Below are positions 47,007-63,575 of a stretch of 64,000 bases of DNA, piece by piece. Position 1 is the stretch's first letter. Every line of letters starts with the position of its first letter. The notes under the pieces are model-generated. The model worked only from the letters and a program-made list of their open reading frames with translations. It had not been told where the DNA came from and searched no databases. The position numbers were made by a program, and so were the translations under genes. This stretch comes from CAVRQM01 sp963732775 (GTDB lineage Bacteria; Pseudomonadota; Alphaproteobacteria; Acetobacterales; Acetobacteraceae): assembly GCA_963732775.1 (NCBI GenBank), contig CAVTAR010000001.1, positions 1,302,001 to 1,366,000 of the forward strand, in the 5' to 3' direction.

Positions 47007-47458
47007 GCAAAGCCGCCCGTCCCCACGTGATCGAGGTAGTCGCGTACGGCTGCCGCCTTGCCTTCCCTCACCAGGCACTCGGCAGTCCGGCCGCCGAAGG
47101 CGGGGATCGGCTCAGCCCGATACCACGCCATCGCCTGCTTCTCGCCTCCCGCCCAGTCGACGACGCGACCAAGGATCTCCAGCATTTCGGTCGCCCTCGC
47201 CTGCGTTCTCGGCGCCACCGCGCGCGCCGTCCGATGAACCGTCTCGGGCGCCAGGCCGATTGACTCCGCCAGTTGAGACTTGGACATGCCGAAATGCTCG
47301 GCCACGCGATCCAGCGAGACCAGCCCCGAGGCTGCGATGAAGGCCGTGACCATCCGCGCCCCGCGATATCCTGCATCGCAGGCGGCCGGAGCCACTGGCT
47401 TCTCACGGGCGGCGGCGACGCGGCCGGACGCTCCGTCAGCGCTCTTCACCGCCCGCAT
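47003..47458 (-). CDS. Xre/MbcA/ParS-type antitoxin
   Basis: This 151-residue antitoxin neutralises the RES toxin encoded immediately downstream. The N-terminal helix-turn-helix is LVSLDRVAEHFGMSKSQLAE. The C-terminal toxin-binding (ParS/DUF2384) domain has RATEMLEILGRVVDWAGGEKQ and AFGGRTAECLVREGKAAAVRDYL, where the GG...A.RTP/ECL pattern is characteristic. ATG 47458 has GGAG eight bases upstream; ATG 47479 is an alternative with weaker signals. Antitoxin first, overlapping the toxin, is the standard order and implies autoregulation. Confidence 0.85.
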   Translation of the reverse strand: MRAVKSADGASGRVAAAREKPVAPAACDAGYRGARMVTAFIAASGLVSLDRVAEHFGMSKSQLAESIGLAPETVHRTARAVAPRTQARATEMLEILGRVVDWAGGEKQAMAWYRAEPIPAFGGRTAECLVREGKAAAVRDYLDHVGTGGFA

Positions 47459-47543
47459 GAGGCCCGCTCCAGGTGCCATGTCAGCATGGCATTGGATATG
47501 GCAGGCCCGCGACGGTCGGCAAGCGGCAGCGGCTTCGGGCGCG

Positions 47544-49130
47544 CTACGGAATCCCCAGCACCGCGAGCGTCGCCGTGCCGCTCGTGCCATACACCTTCGA
47601 GGTGATGCCGGCCGCCACGGCGATGCGCTGCCGGCCGGCCACCGCGTAGGACACCACGCCGCCGCCGATCGGCTGGCCCACGTTCACCGCACCCAGCGCC
47701 GTGCCGGTGCGGGCGTCGAGGAAGGCCACGTCGCCGTTGATCTCGCCGACCGCCACCACGCCGCCGCCGGTCGCGACCAGGCCGCCGAGCGGCAGCGCCG
47801 CCGTGCGCGCCCGCCAGACCAGCGCGCCGCTGCCGACGTCGATCGCGTTCACCAAGCCGAACGCCTGGCCGATGGGGTCGCGCGAACCGGCCTCGGTGTT
47901 GACCCAGCCGGCATAGGGCTGGCCCGGCGCGTAGGTCGGCACCGGCCCCTGGATCACCTGCGAGCACCAGTCGATGCCGGGCATGTAGAGCAGGTTGGTC
48001 GCCGGGCTGTAGCTGGGTCCGCTCCACTGCACCGCGGCGATCGGGCACAGCCGCAGCCCGGTGCCGCGCGGCACGCGGGTGGTGGTGTTCAGGTAGTTCT
48101 GCACCAGCGGCACGGTGTGCAGCAGCCTGCCGTCGGCACGGTCGACCATGTGCAGCACGCCGTCCTTGCCGGCGGCGACCGCGATGTCGAGACCGCCCGC
48201 GGTCGGCATCGCGGCGGCGATGGTGGTGTCCCAGTCGCGGTCGTCGCCGGGCAGCAGCTGATGGTACCAGGACAGCGCGCCGGTGCCGGCATCCAGCGCC
48301 ACGACCGAGCTCGTGAACAGATTGCGGCCGGGGCGCAGCGACTTGTTGTTGTCGGGGCCGGGGTTGCCGACCGGGAACAGCAGCAGCCCGCGGGCCTCAT
48401 CCAGCGCGAAGGCGGTCCAGGTGGCGCCGCCGCCATGGGCGATGCTGAACGCGTCCGGCCAGGTGTCCGAGCCGAAATCGCCGGGGTTCGGCACGGTATG
48501 GAAGCCCCAGGCCAGGCTGCCGTCGCTCTGGCGCAAGGCCATGACCTCGCCCTGGATGCCCTTGTCGCCGCCGGCCTTGCCGACGAACACCAGGCCGCCC
48601 CAGGCCAGCGGCGCGCCGTTCGCGTTCTCGCCGAGCGTGCCGTCCATCACCTGCCGGTCCCACAGCAGCGCGCCGGTCTTCGCGTCCAGCGCCAGCAGGT
48701 GGTCGCTGGCGCCGCGGAACAGCCGCCCCTGCGCCAGCGCCAGGCCGCGATTGTGCGAGCCGCCGCTGCTGCCCGGGTAGGTGTAGCTCCACAGGCTGGC
48801 GCAGGTGGTGGCGTCGATGGCGTAGGTGGTGAGCCCGGCGGTGGCGTAGAGCACGCCCGCGAACTCGATCGGCCCGGTCTGAAACGCGCCGTCGAAGCCG
48901 AGGGCGGCGGTGCACAGCACCTTCACCTGGCCGACGTTGCTCGTGTTGATCGCGCTCAGCGCGGAATAGCGGTAGCCGAGATAGCCCTTGTTGGCGGTGA
49001 GCCAGTGCGCGGCATCGGTGTCGGCGATGTCGAGCTGGTGCTGCGTCGGCCCGGTGCCGGACGGCGGCGCCTGGGCGAGTGCCGGGTACGCGAGCGACAT
49101 CGCGAACGCAATGGCCAAGACACGCGACAT
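47544..49130 (-). CDS. Divergent PQQ-type quinoprotein, periplasmic
   Basis: This 528-residue protein has a signal peptide (MSRVLAIAFAMSLAYPALAQ) and an eight-bladed propeller with tryptophan-docking-like repeats (LDAKTGALLWDRQV, LDAGTGALSWYHQL, IDVGSGALVWRART, LDARTGTALGAVNV), the type I quinoprotein alcohol dehydrogenase fold. Two hallmarks differ. Where the family has a vicinal Cys-Cys before NRG, this reads SGGSHNRGLAL. Where the catalytic Asp is expected (GDN in the GNPxP region), this reads RPGRNLF. Catalysis on alcohols is therefore doubtful, and it may be a relative with another role. There is no cytochrome c domain. It starts at ATG 49130; the surrounding cluster gives no pathway. 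Confidence 0.75.
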   Translation of the reverse strand: MSRVLAIAFAMSLAYPALAQAPPSGTGPTQHQLDIADTDAAHWLTANKGYLGYRYSALSAINTSNVGQVKVLCTAALGFDGAFQTGPIEFAGVLYATAGLTTYAIDATTCASLWSYTYPGSSGGSHNRGLALAQGRLFRGASDHLLALDAKTGALLWDRQVMDGTLGENANGAPLAWGGLVFVGKAGGDKGIQGEVMALRQSDGSLAWGFHTVPNPGDFGSDTWPDAFSIAHGGGATWTAFALDEARGLLLFPVGNPGPDNNKSLRPGRNLFTSSVVALDAGTGALSWYHQLLPGDDRDWDTTIAAAMPTAGGLDIAVAAGKDGVLHMVDRADGRLLHTVPLVQNYLNTTTRVPRGTGLRLCPIAAVQWSGPSYSPATNLLYMPGIDWCSQVIQGPVPTYAPGQPYAGWVNTEAGSRDPIGQAFGLVNAIDVGSGALVWRARTAALPLGGLVATGGGVVAVGEINGDVAFLDARTGTALGAVNVGQPIGGGVVSYAVAGRQRIAVAAGITSKVYGTSGTATLAVLGIP

Positions 49131-49198
49131 TGGCCGCCCCCCCCCGTGGTTCCCCTCGCGATGCTACATCGGATCATAATCGAAGCAAACGCCGCGCC

Positions 49199-50080
49199 TC
49201 AGCGGCGCCCCGACGCGAGGAACGCGAGCACGGCGGCCAGCACCACGGCGCCGCCCGCGAGCGTCGTCGCGCCCGGCGTCTCGGCGAAGGCGAGCCACAC
49301 CCAGAGCGGCGCCAGCGGCGCGTCCAGCGCGCCGTAGAGCGCCGTCTCGGTCGCGGTGACGTAGCGGGCGCCCAGCACCATCAGGATCAGGCCGAAGCCG
49401 TTCTGGATGACGCCGAACGCCGCCGTCCAGGCGATCTCGGCCGGGGCGGCGGCGAACGGGTGCGCCCAGAAGGCGACCGCGACCGCCGTCGCCAGCGCCG
49501 CCATCGCCACGGCCGGGGCCGTCGGCGTGTTCCGCTGCCAGCGCAGGGCCACCATGAACAGCGCCGAGACGAAGGTCATGCCGACGGCCACGAGGTCGCC
49601 GAACAGGTGGGCTTGCGCCTCCGCGCCCCGTGCCATCACCGCCATGCCCAGCAGGCAGACGACGCAGGCCGCGAGCGTCCGCCAGCCGGCGCGCTCGCGC
49701 AGCAGCAGCCAGCCCAGGGCGGCGGTCATCAGCGGCGCGGTGGCGTAGATGATGGAGACCTCGGCGACCGAGGACAGCCGCAGCGACCAGACGAAGCTGA
49801 TCATCGCGCAACTGCCGAGGCCGGCGACCAGCAGCCCGGGCCAGCCCATGGCGCGGGTGGTGGCTCGCCACTGCCCGCGATGGCGCCAGGCCACCCAGAG
49901 GGCGATGGTCAGCGCCGAGAAGATGCCGCGCCAGAACAGCAGCGTCGGCGCGTCGAGCGTGATGACTCGGGTGAAGAACCCGGCCGAGCTGAACGCGACC
50001 GCCGAGACCAGCATCAGCAGCACGCCGAGGCGATGCTTGTCGCCGCCCGCGACAGGTGCCGCCACGAGGGCGAGGCTCAT
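49199..50080 (-). CDS. EamA-family (DMT) transporter
   Basis: This 293-residue inner-membrane protein has ten hydrophobic helices in two EamA repeats: the first from HRLGVLLMLVSAVAFSSAGF, the second from LFGDLVAVGMTFVSALFMVA. PLMTAALGWLLLRERAGWRT and APLAPLWVWLAFAETPG are the usual repeat ends with a Glu-Arg pair. Members export amino acids or metabolites or import nucleotide-linked compounds; the substrate here is unknown. The ATG at 50080 overlaps the preceding CoA-binding gene as ATGA, so the two form a small operon. Confidence 0.85.
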   Translation of the reverse strand: MSLALVAAPVAGGDKHRLGVLLMLVSAVAFSSAGFFTRVITLDAPTLLFWRGIFSALTIALWVAWRHRGQWRATTRAMGWPGLLVAGLGSCAMISFVWSLRLSSVAEVSIIYATAPLMTAALGWLLLRERAGWRTLAACVVCLLGMAVMARGAEAQAHLFGDLVAVGMTFVSALFMVALRWQRNTPTAPAVAMAALATAVAVAFWAHPFAAAPAEIAWTAAFGVIQNGFGLILMVLGARYVTATETALYGALDAPLAPLWVWLAFAETPGATTLAGGAVVLAAVLAFLASGRR

Positions 50081-50508
50081 GCGAGGCCGAGGCGGGAGAA
50101 CTCGAGCTTCGGGCAGCGGTCCATCACCACCTCGATTCCGGCGCGGCGCGCGGCGTCGGCGGCCGCCTCGTTGACGATGCCGAGCTGCATCCACACCACG
50201 CCGGCGCCGACCGCGATGGCGTCGTCCACCACCGGGCCGACCTGGTCCGACGCGCGGAAGATGTCCACCATGTCGATCGGCGGTTCCACCTCGCGCAGCG
50301 TGGCGCGGACGGTCTCGCCCAGCAGCACCTGGCCGGCGAGGCCGGGGTTGACCGGCGTCACGCGATAGCCGTGCGCCTGCAGGAAGCGCATGACGCCGTG
50401 GCTGGGGCGCTCCGGTCGCGCCGAGGCGCCGACCAGGGCGATGTGGCGGACCCGGCGCAGGATGGCGGCGATCCTCGTGTCCTCGGGTTCCATGCCCGTT
50501 TGTGTCAT
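50077..50508 (-). CDS. CoA-binding domain protein (YccU-like)
   Basis: This 143-residue single Rossmann domain belongs to the succinyl-CoA-ligase-like CoA-binding family. The first loop is VRHIALVGASARPERPSHGV, then GYRVTPVNPGLAGQVLLGE, DMVDIFRASDQVGPVVDDAI, GVVWMQLGIVNEAAADAARR and MDRCPKLEF near the end, all typical of YccU/YneT proteins. Their role is undefined. ATG 50508 is possible; ATG 50493 (MEPEDTRIA) is also reasonable. It is transcribed divergently from betA, with only 33 bases between the starts, so the promoters must overlap. Confidence 0.88.
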   Translation of the reverse strand: MTQTGMEPEDTRIAAILRRVRHIALVGASARPERPSHGVMRFLQAHGYRVTPVNPGLAGQVLLGETVRATLREVEPPIDMVDIFRASDQVGPVVDDAIAVGAGVVWMQLGIVNEAAADAARRAGIEVVMDRCPKLEFSRLGLA

Positions 50509-50541
50509 CGTGACCGCGCGGCGTCGAGCGGAGGGACGGCA

Positions 50542-52203
50542 TTGGGCGATGCGAATTTCGACTACGTGATCGTGGGCGCGGGCTCGGCCGGCTGCGTGCT
50601 GGCCGACCGGCTGACCGAGGACGGGCGCGCGCGCGTGCTGGTGCTGGAACACGGCGGCAGCGACCGTTCGGTGCTGATCCAGATGCCGGCCGCGCTGTCG
50701 ATCCCGCTCAACATGGACCGCTACAACTGGGGCTATGCCACCGAGCCGGAGCCGCATCTGGGCGGGCGGATCATGAACACGCCGCGCGGCAAGGTGCTGG
50801 GCGGGTCGTCGTCGATCAACGGCATGGTGTACGTGCGCGGCAACCCGGCGGACTTCGACCGCTGGGAGGCGGAGGGCGCGCGCGGCTGGGCGTATCGCGA
50901 CGTGCTGCCGTATTTCCGCCGCGCCGAGAGCCGGGCGGAGGGCGGGGACGCGTACCGCGGCGAGTCCGGGCCGTTGCACACGAGCAACGGGCGGCTCGCC
51001 AACCCGCTGTACCGGGCCTGGATCGAGGCGGGCCGACAGGCCGGATACCCGGTCAGCGAGGACGTGAACGGGTTCCAGCAGGAAGGCTTCGGCCGCATGG
51101 ACATGACGGTGCATCGCGGCCGCCGCTGGAGTGCCGCGCGCGCCTATCTGCGCCCGGCGATGCGGCGGGCGAACCTGTCGGTGCAGACGCACGCGCTGGC
51201 GACGCGGGTGCTGTTCGAGGGTGGCCGCGCGGTGGGCGTGGAGTACCGGCACGGCGAGCGCGTCGTGGTGGCACGGGCGGCGCGCGAGGTGGTGCTGTGC
51301 GGCGGCCCGGTCAACTCGCCGCAACTGCTAAAGCTGTCGGGCATCGGTCCGGGCGCCGAGCTGTCGGCGTTCGGCATCCCGGTGGTGGCCGATCGCGCGG
51401 GCGTCGGCGAGAACCTGCAGGACCACCTAGAGTTCTACTTCCAGGTCGCCTGCCGCGAGCCGATCACGCTGTATTCGTCGATGAACCCGATCGCCAAGGG
51501 CGCGATCGGCGCGCGCTGGCTGCTGACGCATGACGGGCCGGGGGCGAGCAACCATTTCGAGAGCTGCGGCTTCATCCGCAGCCGGCCCGGCGTGCCGTAC
51601 CCCGACATTCAGTACCACTTTCTGCCGCTCGCCGTGCGCTATGATGGCAAGGCCGTGGCGCAGGGGCATTCGATGCAGGCGCATGTCGGGCCGATGCGCA
51701 GCAAGAGCCGCGGCTGGGTGCGGCTGCGCTCCAACGATGCGCGGGACAGGCCGCGCATCCTGTTCAACTACATGAGCCACCCGGACGACTGGACCGAGAT
51801 GCGCGCCTGCGTGCGGCTGACGCGCGAGATCTTCGCGCAGGCCGCGTTCGACCCGTATCGCGGCGACGAGATTTCGCCGGGCGACGGGGTGCAGACCGAC
51901 GCGCAGATCGACGCCTTCGCGCGCGAGCATGTCGAGAGCGCGTACCACCCCTCCTGCAGCTGCCGCATGGGGGCGGCCGACGACCCGCTTGCGGTGGTGG
52001 ATGCGCAAGGGCTTGTGTTCGGGGTGCAGGGGCTGCGGGTGGTGGACAGCTCCATCATGCCGTCGGTGACGACGGGCAACCTCAATGCGCCGACCATCAT
52101 GATTGGCGAGAAGTGCGCCGACGCGATGCTGGGGCGGGCGCCGCTGGCGGCGAGCAACGCGCCGGTGTTCGAGGCGAGGGCGTGGGAGACGGCGCAGCGG
52201 TAG
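50542..52203 (+). CDS. betA: Choline dehydrogenase (GMC oxidoreductase)
   Basis: This 553-residue FAD-dependent GMC-family enzyme is closest to BetA, which oxidises choline toward the osmoprotectant glycine betaine. The FAD loop is YVIVGAGSAGCVLADRL, GMC signature 1 is PRGKVLGGSSSINGMVYVRG, signature 2 is GGPVNSPQLLKLSGIGPG, and the active-site region is SAYHPSCSCRMG. FNYMSHPDDWTEMRACVRLT is typical of BetA. The start is TTG 50542 with GGAGGG a few bases upstream; there is no ATG close to the FAD loop. BetB, BetI and choline transporters are not nearby, so the gene may act with enzymes elsewhere or on a related alcohol. Confidence 0.85.
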   Translation: MGDANFDYVIVGAGSAGCVLADRLTEDGRARVLVLEHGGSDRSVLIQMPAALSIPLNMDRYNWGYATEPEPHLGGRIMNTPRGKVLGGSSSINGMVYVRGNPADFDRWEAEGARGWAYRDVLPYFRRAESRAEGGDAYRGESGPLHTSNGRLANPLYRAWIEAGRQAGYPVSEDVNGFQQEGFGRMDMTVHRGRRWSAARAYLRPAMRRANLSVQTHALATRVLFEGGRAVGVEYRHGERVVVARAAREVVLCGGPVNSPQLLKLSGIGPGAELSAFGIPVVADRAGVGENLQDHLEFYFQVACREPITLYSSMNPIAKGAIGARWLLTHDGPGASNHFESCGFIRSRPGVPYPDIQYHFLPLAVRYDGKAVAQGHSMQAHVGPMRSKSRGWVRLRSNDARDRPRILFNYMSHPDDWTEMRACVRLTREIFAQAAFDPYRGDEISPGDGVQTDAQIDAFAREHVESAYHPSCSCRMGAADDPLAVVDAQGLVFGVQGLRVVDSSIMPSVTTGNLNAPTIMIGEKCADAMLGRAPLAASNAPVFEARAWETAQR

Positions 52204-52350
52204 GCGATCGTGCACTCCTTGCAAATCCATATGAAGCTTCCAAGTGCGCTGTTGCGCACGTTACGCAGCGCGCGTTGGCTCCCCCGGTCACGGAAGCGGT
52301 GACACCCGCGACGAAGCGGGGTCACCCATCCCGGCAGTCGCCAGCGCGGC

Positions 52351-53355
52351 CTATTCGGCCCGGAACAGGTCGCCGAGGTCCTGCGTCGCGGGATGGGCTG
52401 CGGCGCCGAGCAGCGGCGAGACGCCGAAGATTTCCTGCAGGGTCTTTAGCGTCGAGCTGTGGTCGTAGCGGATGTAGTTGCCGTAGGACTGGTGCCCGCC
52501 GCCCTTGGCGAACGGGGACAGCACGAACAGGCCGATCGGTCCGTCGCTGAATGCCCCGCTGTCCTCCGCCTCGTCCCAGATCACGAATAGCGCGCCACCC
52601 TCCCGGTATTCCCTGGAGGCGAGGATGAGCGGCACGTTGCGCGACAGCCAGGCGTCCGAACGGGCGGTGTTGTCGCGCGGCTCGCTGCGCTCGCAGGGGC
52701 GGACGCCCTCGTGCCCGTCATGGCACAAATTGGGAACGATGAAGTTGTAGCGCGCCGAGCCCTGGGTCGCGAGGTCGGTGGCCAGCTCGTAGTACGGCCG
52801 TACGTGCGCCATGCACTCCTGCGAGGTCGCGCTCAGCCCGCGGTTCACGTCATTGAAGAACACGAACGGCAGGTGCTCCACGTCGAGGTAGGTGAAGTCG
52901 AGCGGGCAGGTGTCGAACACCGCGCTGCCGAAATCCGGCTCCGCGTAGGCGCGCCAGGTGATGCCGGACGATTCGAGGAGCTTGACGAAGTGCCGGTGCG
53001 TGCTGAGCTGCGGCTGGCCGGGCTGGGTGTCCGCCAGCACGCCGAAATTGGTCCCGGCCTCCAGCCAGAGGTAGTTCGGCTGGCTGGGGTGGTTGCCGGG
53101 CGGGTTGTAGTAGCGCTCGGCGTGGGCCGAGGTGTTGAGCAGCGTGCCGTTGATGTACGGCGCCAGCGGGTTGCCCTTGATGTCCGGCGCGCCAAAGGCG
53201 GCCCCGGCGTTGTTGCCGGTCCAGTTGTGGTTCTCCATCAGGATCACCCAGACGGTCTTGACGCTGCTGAGCTGCGCTTCCGCCGGGGACGGATGGAGCA
53301 CGACCAGCGAGACGAGTGCCGCGACAGCCAGTGCTGCCCGCCTGATGAACGACAT
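52351..53355 (-). CDS. Secreted phosphoesterase (phospholipase C/acid phosphatase type)
   Basis: This 334-residue protein has a signal peptide (RRAALAVAALVSLVVLHPSP to AEAQ) followed by a PF04185-type phosphoesterase domain. VWVILMENHNWTGN provides the Glu-Asn metal ligands, NYLWLEAGTN, WRAYAEPDF, and FIVPNLCHDGHEG and FVIWDEAEDSG supply the Asp/His/Glu set usual for this group, and YGNYIRYDHSSTLKTLQEIF the end. ATG 53355 has GGGAGG upstream; an upstream in-frame start would precede the signal peptide by 32 residues. It probably hydrolyses phosphate esters in the periplasm or outside the cell. Confidence 0.85.
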   Translation of the reverse strand: MSFIRRAALAVAALVSLVVLHPSPAEAQLSSVKTVWVILMENHNWTGNNAGAAFGAPDIKGNPLAPYINGTLLNTSAHAERYYNPPGNHPSQPNYLWLEAGTNFGVLADTQPGQPQLSTHRHFVKLLESSGITWRAYAEPDFGSAVFDTCPLDFTYLDVEHLPFVFFNDVNRGLSATSQECMAHVRPYYELATDLATQGSARYNFIVPNLCHDGHEGVRPCERSEPRDNTARSDAWLSRNVPLILASREYREGGALFVIWDEAEDSGAFSDGPIGLFVLSPFAKGGGHQSYGNYIRYDHSSTLKTLQEIFGVSPLLGAAAHPATQDLGDLFRAE

Positions 53356-53415
53356 GGACGTCCCTCCCGTTTGCGAGGGCTGCAAGCTGCCCGAAGCGGG
53401 CCGCGAGACGGATGA

Positions 53416-53458
53416 AGGTTGCGTGACGGTTCGGGTCCTACGCCCCGCCACGCAACCT
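53416..53458. terminator. Inverted repeat downstream of rpoC
   Basis: The 10-bp arms (53416-53425 and 53449-53458) are perfect complements around a 23-base loop, 80 bases past the rpoC stop in the direction of its transcription. A smaller hairpin, gagagc/gctctc, lies at 53498-53516. Neither has a U tract on the minus strand, so they may work with Rho or only stabilise the 3' end. Confidence 0.45.
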
Positions 53459-53538
53459 CCCGCCCACTCGCGCCCAGGCCCGCCCAGCCGCCCGGCGGAG
53501 AGCGGCGTCTGCTCTCGCGCCGCGGTGGGCGGTCGCTG

Positions 53539-57723
<4,185 letters not shown>

Positions 57724-57819
57724 GTGCCGATCACCTTGCAATGGCGACGAGCGGCCCGGGCGCACGCTGCCCGGGCCGTCGCGCCGATACGGTCTTCGTC
57801 GTCAATAGCCTGCGTGCCC

Positions 57820-62001
<4,182 letters not shown>

Positions 62002-62227
62002 GCCTGTCCTGCTGCCCCTGCCACCGTTCCACGCACGCCACGCCAGCCCCACGCCACCAGCCTTCGCCACTCGCCTTCGCCGCGCCCCGACCGCTGGGCG
62101 GGCGCGAAACGCGGTTACGGGCGGGAACCGACCTCAATTCCCACCCGCCCAGACATCCCATCCCACGGCGGCGCCATCCCGACGAGCCTGATCGGGAAGC
62201 GGCCGCCGGCCGGTGACGTGATCCGGC

Positions 62228-62614
62228 CTACTTGATCTCGACGGAAGCGCCCTGGTCCTCGAGCACCTTCTTGATCTTCGCCGCCTCGTCCTTGTTGACG
62301 GCTTCCTTCACGGTCTTCGGCGCGCCCTCGACCAGGTCCTTGGCCTCCTTCAGGCCGAGCCCCGTGATGGTGCGGATCTCCTTGATCACGTTGATCTTCT
62401 TATCCCCGGACTTGGCCAGGATCACCGTGAACTCGGTTTGCTCCTCCACCGGCGCCGCCGCCGCGGCACCGCCGCCCGCCGCGGCCGGGGCGGCCGCCGC
62501 GACCGGGGCGGCCGCCGACACGCCCCACTTCTCCTCCAGCAGCTTGGACAGCTCGGCGGCCTCGATCACCGTCAAACCGGACAGCTCGTCCACCAGCCTC
62601 GACAAATCAGCCAT
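62228..62614 (-). CDS. rplL: Ribosomal protein L7/L12
   Basis: This 128-residue stalk protein recruits translational GTPases. The N-terminal dimerisation helix is DLSRLVDELSGLTVIEAAEL, followed by an Ala/Gly hinge, and the C-terminal factor-binding domain reads FTVILAKSGDKKINVIKEIR and GLGLKEAKDLVEGAPKTVKE. Two in-frame ATGs lie six bases apart (62620 and 62614); the family normally begins MADLS-, so 62614 is given, though the AGGA upstream is better spaced for 62620. It is followed by rpoB in the same direction. Confidence 0.96.
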   Translation of the reverse strand: MADLSRLVDELSGLTVIEAAELSKLLEEKWGVSAAAPVAAAAPAAAGGGAAAAAPVEEQTEFTVILAKSGDKKINVIKEIRTITGLGLKEAKDLVEGAPKTVKEAVNKDEAAKIKKVLEDQGASVEIK

Positions 62615-62699
62615 GGTCATGTGTTCCTAATCTATTCTCTGGTCGGTCCCATGCAAGCCCGCTGCCGCGGAACCTGCCATCATCTGCACGCATTGCGGC

Positions 62700-63266
62700 T
62701 CACGCCGCCTGCGCCTCCGGGGTCGCCTCGTCCTGCGCCGCGTCCTTCTTGGCGTAGGCCGCCAGTACCCGCGCGATCTGTCCGCCCGGCGCTTGCAGGA
62801 TGCTGGCGATGCGGGTGGCCGGGGTTTGCAGCATCCCCAGCAGCCCCGCCCGCAGCGCCTCCAGCGACGGCAGCTCCGACAGCGCCTTGACCCCATCCGC
62901 GTTGAGCAGCTGGGTGCCGAGGGCGCCGCCGAGCACGACGAACTTCTCGTTGATCCTGGCGAACTCGACCGCCGTCTTGGCCACTGCCACCGGGTCCCGG
63001 CACCACGCGAGCGCGGTCGGTCCCCTCATCAGCGGGCTGAGGCCGTCGAAACGGGTCCCCTCGAGGGCGCGGGTGGCCAGCCGGTTCTTCGCCACCTTGA
63101 ACGTGGCCCCGCTGGCGCGCATGCGGCGGCGCAGGTCGGTCACTTCGGCCACCGTCAAGCCGGCATTGCGGCTGACGACGACGAACGACGTCTCGGCGAA
63201 CACCTCGGCCAGCGACGCCACGAAGGCGCGCTTCTCCGTACGGTCCAAACTCCCGTCTCCTGTCAT
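62700..63266 (-). CDS. rplJ: Ribosomal protein L10
   Basis: This is the stalk-base protein that anchors the L7/L12 dimers. Read from ATG 63266 the product is 188 residues. The family core begins LDRTEKRAFVASLAEVFAET, with RNAGLTVAEVTDLRRRMRAS, KVAKNRLATRALEG and LNADGVKALSELPSLEALRA following. An alternative start is the in-frame TTG at 63248, which has AGGAG eight bases upstream and would give the normal MDRTEKR- beginning; ATG 63266 lies across that same AGGAG region. I judge the TTG at least as likely. It precedes rplL by 85 bases. Confidence 0.94.
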   Translation of the reverse strand: MTGDGSLDRTEKRAFVASLAEVFAETSFVVVSRNAGLTVAEVTDLRRRMRASGATFKVAKNRLATRALEGTRFDGLSPLMRGPTALAWCRDPVAVAKTAVEFARINEKFVVLGGALGTQLLNADGVKALSELPSLEALRAGLLGMLQTPATRIASILQAPGGQIARVLAAYAKKDAAQDEATPEAQAA

Positions 63267-63575
63267 GGCCGGGTGCGTGTGGACCGCATCCGGCCGGGTT
63301 GCCCATGGGCCAACCCGGACACCCGTCGAGGCGCCCGGGAAACACCCGGTTCGCCTGTCCACGCCAGGACGCCCCGCGGGTGCGAGGCATCCCGTAGCCG
63401 GAACCGCCAGAGACGAGCCCCCGCGGACGGGAGCGTGATCGCCTCGGGCACCCCGTCTCCCATGCGCGGGCTTTCGCCCCTTAAGGCCCCGAGGGGCCAC
63501 GTACGGTCTCGGACAGGTTCGGAGGTCGCCCTCCTGCCCACCCCCGCCCGCAGGCGGGGGCGTATCTCTCAGCCT
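63267..63575 (-). promoter_or_regulatory. rplJ leader, candidate L10 autoregulatory region
   Basis: This is 309 bases without a gene between rplA and rplJ. It holds several strong GC hairpins, including cccccgc/gcggggg at 63541-63560 just past the rplA stop and ggcccc/ggggcc at about 63486-63500. In many bacteria the L10-L7/L12 complex binds such a leader to repress translation of rplJL. Position and structure-richness support that; I cannot confirm the specific fold by eye. No open frame here has family support. Confidence 0.5.

Noticed and set aside
52204..52350. The gap between betA and the phosphoesterase gene, examined for a tRNA or regulatory RNA
   Set aside because: No cloverleaf, no convincing hairpin with U tract and no conserved motif could be found.
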